A DNA stretch of 61,534 nucleotides. Source: Bacteroidales bacterium (GTDB taxonomy: Bacteria > Bacteroidota > Bacteroidia > Bacteroidales > UBA932). Location: NCBI GenBank assembly GCA_017558775.1, contig JAFYTP010000003.1:1-61534 (forward strand), given 5' to 3'. Of the stretch, positions 17,401 to 23,826 are shown in pieces. Made by a program: the position numbers and the translations under genes. A model generated the notes under the pieces. It searched no databases, had not been told where the DNA came from, and worked only from the letters and a program-made list of their open reading frames with translations. The stretch's first letter is position 1; each line of letters begins with the position of its first letter.

Positions 17401-18117
17401 GTAGAAACCGTCATAGGAAACGGTGATGCTCTCGCCCTTGCCCTGCTTGGTGGTCACGAGGATGACACCGTTCGCACCACGGGCACCGTAAATGGCGCAG
17501 GAGGCGGCGTCCTTCAGGACGTCGATGCTCTCGATATCGGAGGCGTTCAGGGAATTGATGTTTCCGCCGGCGACACCGTCGATGACATAGAGAGGCTCAT
17601 AGGAGCCGATGGTACCCATACCGCGGATGTTCACATTGTAGCCTTCGCCCGGCTGACCGGACTTGGACATGATGCTCACACCAGGAGTGGAGGACTGCAT
17701 GGCGCCCAGGGCGTTGGTGGAATTGAGCTTCGCGAGGTCATCGCCCTTGACCTGGACGGTTGAACCGGTCACCAGTTTCTTCTTCTGGGTACCGTAACCG
17801 ACCACGACGACTTCGTCGAGAAGTTCCTGGTCTTCCTCCAACATCACCGAGAACTGGGTCTGATTCCCCACCTCGATGACCTGGGTCCTGTAACCGATGG
17901 ACGAAATCTCGATGCTCGCGCCCGGTTGGACGTTGAGCATGAAATGACCGTCCAGGTCGGTGATGGCACCGTTCTGGGTGCCGCTTTCAATGACGCTCGC
18001 GCCCACGACGGGTCCGATGGCGTCGGTGACCGTTCCGGAGATCCGGACCGTCTGCGCCGTCGCGGCCATGCCGATAAGCAGGAGCAGCATTGAGGCAAAA
18101 AGTCTTAAACTTTTCAT
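14491..18117 (-). CDS. susC-like: SusC/RagA TonB-dependent transporter fused to an OmpA peptidoglycan-binding domain
   Basis: 1208 residues. After a signal peptide come a carboxypeptidase-like regulatory domain (~24-95), the TonB-box/plug region with LDEVVVVGYGTQKKK and the GxxGSYEPLYVIDG plug segment, and then the 22-strand barrel, which would normally end at YYPHAKGLLVGLNLSF near 1050. Instead the protein continues with a charged linker (VEKIVEKIVEKEVPVEVV) and an OmpA_C-like domain at ~1098-1208 (VFFVIGKSEIRPDE, TVTGYADSG, the peptidoglycan-contacting NKDLSEQRADVV, SNRVAVCIVK). The frame is continuous with no slip. It imports oligosaccharides with SusD, and the tail should bind peptidoglycan. 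A 188-nt leader is predicted. Confidence 0.93.
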   Translation of the reverse strand: MKSLRLFASMLLLLIGMAATAQTVRISGTVTDAIGPVVGASVIESGTQNGAITDLDGHFMLNVQPGASIEISSIGYRTQVIEVGNQTQFSVMLEEDQELLDEVVVVGYGTQKKKLVTGSTVQVKGDDLAKLNSTNALGAMQSSTPGVSIMSKSGQPGEGYNVNIRGMGTIGSYEPLYVIDGVAGGNINSLNASDIESIDVLKDAASCAIYGARGANGVILVTTKQGKGESITVSYDGFYGVQNVLRMPEFLNAQQYMDIQDQVQFNMGKEKLDWANILSPALYNSIKDGSFVGTNWLDLIRNENAPNQNHAVNIVGGSDLSKFSMGVSYANQEGIFGKPVASNYSRVTARLNSDHVLWRKDGLDIISVGENLTFIQSKKSGIGTGNHYWNDIFNMLSANPLVPAYLEDGSFTEYDYLKNSGVWNLVSTISNPIAEMVYSSRGNNENHDYGLNMSANLRVQPIKGLIWKSQFNYNMSSGTYRQYGLIYSLTDTSYSGVDSVSQSAWAGWSWSWENTVNYLFNIGKNHHFDALVGNTLEHSGFGESVGAGNSGVLWPNQWKYAYVGNTNGTPSLSDISGSTWGDSGLVSFFGRVNYDYAEKYLLSLIFRADGSSNFARGHRWGYFPSVSAGWVVSNEDWWNPTVVNFLKLRGSWGQNGNCNIDNFQYLSTISVGAADGGYSFYTGPTAQNSGTGAYADKLANPDITWETSQQLDLGFDARLFANKLSVAFDWYQKDTKNWLVNAPIMGHFGANAPYKNGGDVRNSGVELALNWNDAIGKDFSYNIGVNGAYNKNRVTRIANDEGIIHGAGSVVQGIAEMYRAQVGFPIGYFWTYETDGVFQNQAEIDEWKAKGLGTIVDNIVPGDLKFVDQNKDGVINDADKTMTGDPNPDFNVGLNFSVYYKGFDLGVSGYGMFGQQVFRAYRRYTDSQWNNYTTEVYDYWHGEGSSNRLPRLVAGTNYNYMNNSDIFIEDADFFRIQTVTLGYDFKRLWKNAPFGQCHLYVQAQNPWVFTKYKGLDPEVGSSSGFSSWTKGIDLGYYPHAKGLLVGLNLSFGGTRKHAETAHVANAYVPERIVEKIVEKIVEKEVPVEVVKEVKVPAGSNFTGPYSDDVFFVIGKSEIRPDEAFKLGQIAQILKDNPDATITVTGYADSGTGTDEINKDLSEQRADVVVEMLKKAGIAASRIIRSAVGGDRDASRSPESNRVAVCIVK

Positions 18118-18311
18118 TGGAAGGTTGGATTAATTAATATGGTTGTAATGTGCTTTCAGCCGTACCTTATTGTAAAAAATACTAATTTCAGATTAGAGGA
18201 AGGGGGGCTTGCTCGCGCTCGGAGAAGGGAGCGATGGCTGAGGCGGAATATGAATCCCCAATAACCGGGAAGTGGCCCTCATTAAAGGTATAGTCTTAGC
18301 ATTCTAACTTT

Positions 18312-18343
18312 CAAAAATAGCATTTTCAGTTAAATAAGACAAA
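18312..18343 (-). promoter_or_regulatory. Promoter of the susC operon
   Basis: On the minus strand TTTG (18343-18340) is followed after 20 bases by TATTTTTG (18319-18312), an exact fit to the Bacteroidota housekeeping promoter. The predicted start near 18305 leaves a leader of about 188 nt before the susC ATG at 18117. The leader has a short CTAAT/ATTAG hairpin followed by TATTTTTT about 70 bases before the ATG. No regulator gene (hybrid two-component system or ECF sigma/anti-sigma) is present beside it. Confidence 0.6.
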
Positions 18344-18372
18344 TTTTTTATGAACATTTTTGTAAAAAATTG

Positions 18373-18380
18373 TACTTTTG
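18373..18380 (+). promoter_or_regulatory. -7 element (TACTTTTG) of tadA
   Basis: TACTTTTG fits TAnnTTTG and predicts a transcript start near 18387. This excludes the upstream in-frame TTG at 18370 as the tadA start. It lies back to back with the susC promoter, so the two divergent transcripts start about 80 bases apart. Confidence 0.5.
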
Positions 18381-18396
18381 TGTAAACAGGATTGAC

Positions 18397-18831
18397 TTGG
18401 AACAGGACGAAAAATACATGCGGGAGGCGCTTCGCGAAGCGGCCGCCGCCCTTGCCGCCGGGGAGGTTCCCATCGGGGCGGTTATTGTATCCCGCGGCCG
18501 CATCATCGGCCGAGGGCACAACATGACGGAACGGCTCACCGACACCACCGCCCACGCGGAGATGGTGTCCATCACCGCCGCGACCGAAGCTATCGGTGGC
18601 AAGTATTTGAATGATTGCACCTTGTATGTGACGGTGGAGCCCTGCCCGATGTGCGCGGGCGCCCTGAACTGGGCGCAGATCGGCCGCATCGTATACGGGG
18701 CCATCGACCCGCGCCGGGGATTCAGCCTGTTCACCCCTTCCCTCCTCCATCCGAAGACGGAGGTCACGGCCGGCGTCCTGGCCGACGAATGCACCGCGCT
18801 GATGCAGGATTTCTTCCGCTCGAAGCGCTGA
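18397..18831 (+). CDS. tadA: tRNA-specific adenosine deaminase
   Basis: Converts A34 to inosine in the wobble position of tRNA-Arg(ACG). The zinc cytidine-deaminase fold is shown by the HAEM motif with its catalytic Glu and the PCPMCAGA motif with the two Cys zinc ligands. Start choice: the TTG at 18397 gives MEQDEKYMREAL, in line with family N-termini, and lies just after the predicted transcript start; the ATG at 18418 is the alternative. About 144 residues, a normal length. The next gene begins 31 bases downstream from its own promoter. Confidence 0.92.
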   Translation: MEQDEKYMREALREAAAALAAGEVPIGAVIVSRGRIIGRGHNMTERLTDTTAHAEMVSITAATEAIGGKYLNDCTLYVTVEPCPMCAGALNWAQIGRIVYGAIDPRRGFSLFTPSLLHPKTEVTAGVLADECTALMQDFFRSKR

Positions 18832-18848
18832 TTGACAAGGTTTTTTGC

Positions 18849-18856
18849 TATCTTTG
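18849..18856 (+). promoter_or_regulatory. -7 element (TATCTTTG) of the 76-codon gene
   Basis: TATCTTTG ends six bases before the ATG at 18863, so the transcript should start at or within a base or two of the start codon. A TTGACA-like box sits at 18832-18837, closer than the usual spacing. Confidence 0.45.
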
Positions 18857-18862
18857 CATCTG

Positions 18863-19093
18863 ATGGCCAGAAAACCTAAAATCCCGGGCGTAGACCCCGC
18901 TTACCTCGAAAAACAGAAGGAGGCGCTCCTCCGCAAGAACCGCTATGTCCTGTATTTCAACGACAGCGAGATGGCGGCGGTGGACGAATACTGCGCCCGC
19001 TTCAAGGTCCATGCGAAAGCGGCCCTGTTCCGCGAAGCCATCATGTCCAAGATTCTCTCCGAATTAGAGGAGAACCACCCTACCCTTTTCTAG
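18863..19093 (+). CDS. Small conserved protein, possible ribbon-helix-helix fold
   Basis: 76 residues from MARKPKIPG. I do not recognise a named family. The C-terminal half has a predicted strand (RYVLYFN) followed by two helices (SEMAAVDEYCARF and AKAALFREAIMSKILSEL), the order seen in ribbon-helix-helix DNA-binding or antitoxin-like proteins. The N-terminal part is Lys/Pro-rich. It is followed by the TSCPD gene three bases later, so the two are probably co-transcribed. Confidence 0.65.
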   Translation: MARKPKIPGVDPAYLEKQKEALLRKNRYVLYFNDSEMAAVDEYCARFKVHAKAALFREAIMSKILSELEENHPTLF

Positions 19094-19096
19094 ATC

Positions 19097-19390
19097 ATGC
19101 CTGAAGATATCCAGATCCTGAGCGACACCATGGTAGACGGTGTCCGCCATATCACGGCCGCCACCTCGGCCCTCGTCTGCTCCCGTCAGATCGATTTCGA
19201 CCTCATCGACGGTACCATCCGGAACCTTCGCTACACCGGCGGCTGCCACGGCAACCTCCAGGCGCTCGGCGCGTTGCTGGAAGGCCAGCCCGTGGATTTC
19301 GCCCTGGACCGCCTGACCGGCATCAACTGCAAGGAGCGGGGGACGTCCTGCTCCGACCAGCTTACGCGCGTGCTGCGGGCCGTTCTTTAG
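19097..19390 (+). CDS. TSCPD domain-containing protein (TIGR03905 type)
   Basis: 97 residues. Matches the small TSCPD family related to the C-terminal domain of B12-dependent ribonucleotide reductases: a GGCHGNLQALGALLEG segment and the signature GTSCSDQL near the C-terminus with conserved Cys residues. Possible roles in nucleotide or metal binding are not established. It directly follows the 76-residue gene. Confidence 0.8.
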   Translation: MPEDIQILSDTMVDGVRHITAATSALVCSRQIDFDLIDGTIRNLRYTGGCHGNLQALGALLEGQPVDFALDRLTGINCKERGTSCSDQLTRVLRAVL

Positions 19391-19393
19391 CCC

Positions 19394-19424
19394 TTGTCAC
19401 TTTTGGAAAATTATACTATCTTTG
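19394..19424 (+). promoter_or_regulatory. tRNA-Gln promoter
   Basis: TTG at 19394-19396, a 20-base spacer and TATCTTTG at 19417-19424 give a near-ideal Bacteroidota promoter, with a predicted start near 19431, five bases before the mature tRNA. Confidence 0.75.
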
Positions 19425-19435
19425 CACCCCGGAAT

Positions 19436-19506
19436 TGAGATGTGGTGTAATGGTAGCACTAGGGATTTTGGTTCCCTCAGTTAGAGTTCGAATCTCTACA
19501 TCTCAA
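19436..19506 (+). tRNA. tRNA-Gln (anticodon TTG)
   Basis: A complete cloverleaf. The 7-bp acceptor stem pairs TGAGATG with CATCTCA, the D arm holds GGTGTAATGGTAGC, and the anticodon stem AGGGA/TCCCT encloses the loop TTTTGGT with anticodon TTG. The T arm is AGAG-TTCGAAT-CTCT and the discriminator is A. The CCA end is not encoded. The stop codon of the convergent DJ-1 gene begins two bases after it. Confidence 0.96.
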
Positions 19507-19507
19507 C

Positions 19508-20062
19508 TTAGAGCATCAGGCCGGCCCGTACGCGGTCGGCCGTTTCCTTTCCCTTCAGCACCTCCAGGATCGCCAGGCCGAAGTTCACGGCATGGCCGGC
19601 GCCGCGTCCGGTGATGAGGCGTCCGTCCACGACGGCGCTCTCGGGCGTGAAGATGGCGCCCTTGGCGATCATCGGATCCTGGAAGCCCTCGAAGCAGGTG
19701 AAGCGCTTGCTGGAGACATCGTCCAGCTGGGAGACGACGAGGCCGGGAGCCGCGCAGATGGCCGCGACGACGCCGTCGTGCTTGTAGCACTTGCGCATCA
19801 GCGCCATCAGGGCCTTGTCGGCCGCGAGGTTCTTCGTGCCCGGCATGCCGCCCGGGAAAATCATCACGGCGGGGCAGTCGTCATCGAAATCGTCCCGGGT
19901 GAGGTCCACGCTCACGGTGATGCCGTGGGAGCTGGTCACGAAGGGTTCGTCATTGATGGAAACGGTCTGGACATCCACGCCTCCGCGGAGGAGGACGTCA
20001 CGGGTGGCGATGGCTTCCATATCTTCGAAGCCGTCGGCGAAGAACATATAAACGCCTTCCAT
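19508..20062 (-). CDS. DJ-1/PfpI family protein (YajL/ThiJ-like)
   Basis: 184 residues from MEGVYMFFADGFEDME; the ATG shares one base with the stop of the upstream protease gene (TAATG). The flavodoxin-like DJ-1 fold is supported by the early FEDMEA acid, the strand-turn VMIFPGGMPGTKNL and the nucleophile elbow AAICAAPGLV with the conserved cysteine. Known relatives are glyoxalase III/deglycase-type or protein-repair enzymes; which activity applies here cannot be read from sequence. Confidence 0.88.
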   Translation of the reverse strand: MEGVYMFFADGFEDMEAIATRDVLLRGGVDVQTVSINDEPFVTSSHGITVSVDLTRDDFDDDCPAVMIFPGGMPGTKNLAADKALMALMRKCYKHDGVVAAICAAPGLVVSQLDDVSSKRFTCFEGFQDPMIAKGAIFTPESAVVDGRLITGRGAGHAVNFGLAILEVLKGKETADRVRAGLML

Positions 20063-20736
20063 TATCTTCTTCTTGCGATGGAAATGTAATACAGCAGGGT
20101 GGCCAGGGAGCCGATGGCCGCGATCACATAGGTGTAGGCGGCCCATTTGAGGGCGTCCTGCGCCATCGGTTTGGTCTCATAGCTCACGACGCCGGCGTTG
20201 TCCAGCCACTGGACGGCGCGGGCGCTGGCGTTCATCTCCACCGGGAGGGTGATGAAGCTGAACAGCGTGGTGAGGGCGAACAGGCCGATGCCGATCCACA
20301 GCAGGGACGGGAAAATCTGGTACAGGAACAGGCCGGCCAGGAGGACCCAGGAGATCCAGCTGTTGGTGAACGTGAGCACCGGGACCAGGGCGGAACGCAG
20401 TTTCAGCGGGCCGTAGCCGGTCGCATGCTGGACGACGTGGCCGCACTCGTGCGCGGCGACGGCGGCCGCGGCGACGGAACGTCCGTAATAGACGTCGTGG
20501 CTGAGGTTCACGGTCTTGGTCTGGGGGTTGTAATGGTCCGTCAGGGTGCCCTCGACGGAAACGATGTTCACGTCGTGGATGCCGTGGGCCTGCAGCATCC
20601 GCTGGGCGACCTCGGCGCCGGTCAGGCTCGTAGGGACTTCCGAATACTTCTCAAAGCGGCTCTTCAACCTGACCTGCACCAGCATGGACAGGAACATCAC
20701 CGCGATCATCAGGATCCAAATCATCGATGTTGACAT
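20062..20736 (-). CDS. Membrane zinc metallopeptidase (YugP-like)
   Basis: 224 residues from MSTSMIWILMIAVMF. Zinc-binding HExxH appears as HECGH in AAVAAHECGHVVQH, preceded by a domain with NLSHDVYYG. Hydrophobic helices lie at the N-terminus, around the middle (TNSWISWVLLAGLFLYQIFPSL) and at the C-terminus. Typical of the neutral zinc metallopeptidase family of unknown substrate. The start at 20736 fits a TATTTTTG -7 element on the minus strand at 20761-20754, about 18 bases upstream. Confidence 0.88.
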   Translation of the reverse strand: MSTSMIWILMIAVMFLSMLVQVRLKSRFEKYSEVPTSLTGAEVAQRMLQAHGIHDVNIVSVEGTLTDHYNPQTKTVNLSHDVYYGRSVAAAAVAAHECGHVVQHATGYGPLKLRSALVPVLTFTNSWISWVLLAGLFLYQIFPSLLWIGIGLFALTTLFSFITLPVEMNASARAVQWLDNAGVVSYETKPMAQDALKWAAYTYVIAAIGSLATLLYYISIARRR

Positions 20737-20793
20737 AGCGCTCACAGTTTTCACAAAAATACACATTTTATGGAAAAAGTCCGCCGTTATTGC

Positions 20794-20801
20794 TAAATTT
20801 G
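20794..20801 (+). promoter_or_regulatory. -7 element (TAAATTTG) of alr
   Basis: TAAATTTG implies a start near 20808 and a leader of about 15 bases to the ATG at 20823. It shares the 86-base divergent region with the -7 element of the zinc protease gene (20754-20761, minus). Confidence 0.45.
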
Positions 20802-20822
20802 CCTGATATTTTGCAGGAAGAC

Positions 20823-21926
20823 ATGATGCGAGAGGATGATTTTTCCAGATTGGAACTGGACCTGAAGGGGTGCCAGCGGAACTACCGGTATTTCCGTTCC
20901 CTGCTGGAACCGTCGACGAAACTGCTGGTTCTCGTCAAGGCCAACGCATACGGCCACGGCGCCGTGGAGTTCGCCGCGATGATGCAGCGGGCGGGCGCCG
21001 ACTACCTGGCCGTGGCCTATCCGGTCGAGGGCATGGAACTGCGGGAGAACGGTATCAGCCTGCCCATCATCGTCCTGACCGCCGGAACGGACTTCTATCC
21101 GGAGATCGTGAAGACGCGGATGGAGCCCAGCATCCCCAACCTGGAATCCCTGGACGTGTTCTGCACCTACCTGCGCAGCGTCGGCCTCCGGGACTATCCG
21201 ATCCACCTCAAGCTGGACACCGGCATGCACCGGCTGGGTTTCATGACCTCGGAGATTCCCGCCCTCGTTGAATTCCTGAACGCCCATCCCGAAGTCAAGG
21301 TCAAATCCCTCTTCTCGCACCTCTGCGTCGCCGAAGATCCGGAGGAGGACGCCTTCACCCAGGCCCAGTTCGACCTGTTCGAGCGGAACACGCAATCTAT
21401 CATCGACGGAATCGGCTATCAGCCCCTGCGCCACATCCTCAACTCCGCCGGCATCGAGCGTTTCCCGGAGCACCAGTACGACATGGTGCGCCTGGGCATC
21501 GGCATATACGGCATCAGCGCCCTTCCGGGCGTCAAGCTCGCCCCCGTCGCTTCCCTGAAGTGCAAGGTCCTGCAGGTCAAGCACCTGCGCGAGGGTGACA
21601 CCATCGGTTACGGTCGATGGGGCAAGGCCGCCCCGGGCACCGTCATCGCCACCATCCCCGTGGGGTATGCCGATGGCATCGACCGTCACCTGGGCCGCGG
21701 CAAGGCCTCCTTCTGCGTGAACGGCCACCGCGCCCCGACCATCGGGAACATCTGTATGGATATGTGCATGCTGGACGTCACCGGCATCGACGTGAAAGTC
21801 GGCGACACCGTCACCGTCTTCGGCGAGGATCCCACCGTCTCCGAACTGGCGGACATCCTCGGAACCATCCCCTACGAAATCCTCTCCTCCATCCCCCGCC
21901 GCATCGAACGGATCGTCGTGCGCTAA
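20823..21926 (+). CDS. alr: Alanine racemase
   Basis: 367 residues. PLP-dependent interconversion of L- and D-alanine for peptidoglycan. The catalytic PLP-lysine is in LVKANAYGHGAVEFA near the N-terminus, the phosphate/active-site region includes HLKLDTGMHRLGF and GIGIYGI, and the C-terminal domain carries GYGRWGKA and NICMDMCMLDV. The start was set at 20823 because an upstream in-frame TTG at 20790 precedes the promoter; a second ATG lies at 20826. Its stop overlaps the convergent gene's stop within CTAA. Confidence 0.95.
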   Translation: MMREDDFSRLELDLKGCQRNYRYFRSLLEPSTKLLVLVKANAYGHGAVEFAAMMQRAGADYLAVAYPVEGMELRENGISLPIIVLTAGTDFYPEIVKTRMEPSIPNLESLDVFCTYLRSVGLRDYPIHLKLDTGMHRLGFMTSEIPALVEFLNAHPEVKVKSLFSHLCVAEDPEEDAFTQAQFDLFERNTQSIIDGIGYQPLRHILNSAGIERFPEHQYDMVRLGIGIYGISALPGVKLAPVASLKCKVLQVKHLREGDTIGYGRWGKAAPGTVIATIPVGYADGIDRHLGRGKASFCVNGHRAPTIGNICMDMCMLDVTGIDVKVGDTVTVFGEDPTVSELADILGTIPYEILSSIPRRIERIVVR

Positions 21927-23371
21927 AGCTGGAGATAACGATGCTGGACGACTCCGTTGGAGCCGAGCTGCATCACGTACGGAAGTGCGGATAGGTCGAA
22001 AGTATCCAGGAGGAAATGAGCCTCGTCAGGATATTCTTCCAGAAGAGTATCTACGTTAATCAGGAGCACTTTTGATTTGTGGCGGGAGAGTTCCCGGGCG
22101 GCTTCCAGGGTTTCTTCGCAGCGGCCGCAGCCTTCGGTATAGAATACCAGATAATCCGGTTTCCGGAGGGAGAAAACGCCCTTCTTGGCGGCCTTCCGGA
22201 ACAAGCAGGGCTTCCGCAGCAGCGTACCATGGACCTTCTGGTCGGGAACCGTGCTTCCTACGGGCGTCCGCTCCAGGAGATCTTTCATCACCAGCGCCAT
22301 CGACACGACCGAGGATGTATCTTCCGCCGTGGTCCAGACATCCGGAACGCCAAGAATATATTTGTCGATGAAAAGCCGCGTACCTTCCTTAAAAGTCTCC
22401 CCCGTCTGCGAGGAGAGATAGTACAGCAGGTCGCCCGCCATGTGCTTGAAGGACTCGGTATCCCCTTCTCCGTAAGTGCGTTCCGCCACGTATGAAGCGA
22501 CATCCAGCACGTCGGAGGGCTGGAAATCATTGTCATAGCCGGAGAACACCTTATCATAGAGGGAAGTTCCCTCCTGGGTGCCATACACGTAGTCTTTCTT
22601 ACCGGCAATCTTGTCTGTCAATATCTGCAGTGCCGGGGTATCCAGTCCCCTGCCCACGACGTTTCCGTCCGGATCGACCAGGAACATCCGGGGCGTCTGG
22701 AGGACGCCATACTTGCGCTGGAAATCGGATTCCACCTCCGGATCCCAGAGATGGATCATACCCTGGACGGGCAGGGACGCCTCCCTGTAGCGGGCCCATG
22801 CTTCCGGGTCCGTGCCCACATACACCGCGACGGCCGTCAGCGGGAATTCCGTTGACGAAAGGAACCGGACCAGCCGGGGCGTCTCGATACGGCAGGTAGA
22901 ACAGGAAGTATCGTAGAAATACAAGAGCGTGTAAGCGCCTTTCACCGGAACGGTCACATCGGTGCCTTCCGGAGTTTGCATCTTCACCTCCGGCGCCGCG
23001 GCGCCGAGCTGCGCCTGCCGGTTGAACTCCGCGAACACTTTGACATTCAAAAGGTCCAGTTCATCCTTCATGGCCACCTTGCCCGGGATGAGCCAGGTAT
23101 CGGCAATATGCACGGCCACGCCCTCGTCGCCCATGATCTTGGACTGGAGGTAATGGTCATAGATCTTCAGCGTCACGAACTGACGCACGAGGGAATCCTT
23201 GCAGGACTCGATAAGGAAGTCGCATTCGGCGTTCTGGACGCTCAGCGGTTCCCCCGCCAAAGCGGCGAAATACTCTTCCAGCTTGGCGCCCAGCTCTGCG
23301 TACCGGTCGTCCTGCGCCCGGAGCGTCAATGCGGCGAAAACGGCCGCCAGGGCCAGCAGAAGGCGTCTCAT
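21923..23371 (-). CDS. Exported thioredoxin-like protein with two CxxC motifs (DUF5106/TlpA type)
   Basis: 482 residues. Cleavable signal peptide (ALTLRAQ) without a lipobox Cys. An N-terminal helical domain (~20-125) resembles the DUF5106 region of Bacteroidota TlpA-like proteins, then a thioredoxin-like domain with YFYDTSCSTCRIETPRL near 155. The extreme C-terminus (~400-480) contains a second thioredoxin-like segment with FYTEGCGRCEETLEAA and a LSALPYVMQL strand resembling the cis-Pro region. Likely a periplasmic disulfide exchange protein. It overlaps coaD by ATGA at its start and alr by CTAA at its end. Confidence 0.75.
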   Translation of the reverse strand: MRRLLLALAAVFAALTLRAQDDRYAELGAKLEEYFAALAGEPLSVQNAECDFLIESCKDSLVRQFVTLKIYDHYLQSKIMGDEGVAVHIADTWLIPGKVAMKDELDLLNVKVFAEFNRQAQLGAAAPEVKMQTPEGTDVTVPVKGAYTLLYFYDTSCSTCRIETPRLVRFLSSTEFPLTAVAVYVGTDPEAWARYREASLPVQGMIHLWDPEVESDFQRKYGVLQTPRMFLVDPDGNVVGRGLDTPALQILTDKIAGKKDYVYGTQEGTSLYDKVFSGYDNDFQPSDVLDVASYVAERTYGEGDTESFKHMAGDLLYYLSSQTGETFKEGTRLFIDKYILGVPDVWTTAEDTSSVVSMALVMKDLLERTPVGSTVPDQKVHGTLLRKPCLFRKAAKKGVFSLRKPDYLVFYTEGCGRCEETLEAARELSRHKSKVLLINVDTLLEEYPDEAHFLLDTFDLSALPYVMQLGSNGVVQHRYLQL

Positions 23372-23826
23372 AACACCACGCCTTCCGGGATGAACGTCGA
23401 GTAGTCGCCGTGGTGCTTGAGGATGTCCCGCACCGCGCTGGACGAGATATGCGCGAACTCCTGCGCCGTCGGGATGATGATGGTCTCGATGTCCGGGGCC
23501 AGGCGGCGGTTCGCGTCGGCGATGGACCGTTCCGTCTCGAAATCAATCATGTTTCGGACGCCACGGACGATGTGGTGGATGCCCAGCTCGCGGCAGGTGT
23601 CGATGGTGAGGTTGTCATACTGGATGACGGAAACGCCTTTCATCCCCTCCGTCGCCTGATAGATGATGGAGAGACGCTTTTCCATATCGAAAAATCCGCG
23701 CTTGTCCTGGTTGATACCGATGGCGACGACCACCTCGTCGAACATCGTGAGGGCACGCTTGAGGATATTCAGATGGCCGGCCGTAAACGGGTCGAACGAG
23801 CCGGGGAACAGGGCTTTTGTTTTCAT
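23368..23826 (-). CDS. coaD: Phosphopantetheine adenylyltransferase
   Basis: 152 residues from MKTKALFPGSFDPF; three extra upstream codons exist, but this ATG overlaps the ung stop as ATGA. Fourth step of CoA synthesis. Nucleotidyltransferase signatures: GSFDPFTAGHLN with the HxGH-like element, IVRGVRNMIDFETE, and the C-terminal HISSSAVRDI. Downstream overlap with the thioredoxin-like gene is again ATGA. Confidence 0.96.
   Translation of the reverse strand: MKTKALFPGSFDPFTAGHLNILKRALTMFDEVVVAIGINQDKRGFFDMEKRLSIIYQATEGMKGVSVIQYDNLTIDTCRELGIHHIVRGVRNMIDFETERSIADANRRLAPDIETIIIPTAQEFAHISSSAVRDILKHHGDYSTFIPEGVVL

Noticed and set aside
11511-17763. Two very long plus-strand open frames opposite susD, the surface lipoprotein and susC (995 and 1123 codons)
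   Set aside because: They are antisense shadows made possible by GC-rich codon use (few TTA, CTA and TCA codons). They have no family similarity, signal or promoter logic, while the minus strand encodes clear SusC/SusD proteins.
18370-18396. Longer tadA start at the TTG at 18370
   Set aside because: It would lie upstream of, or overlap, the TACTTTTG promoter element and adds residues absent from the family.
20062-20736. HtpX/M48 identity for the zinc membrane protease
   Set aside because: The HECGH context, length and helix layout fit the YugP-type family better than HtpX, which has a different helix order around HELAH.
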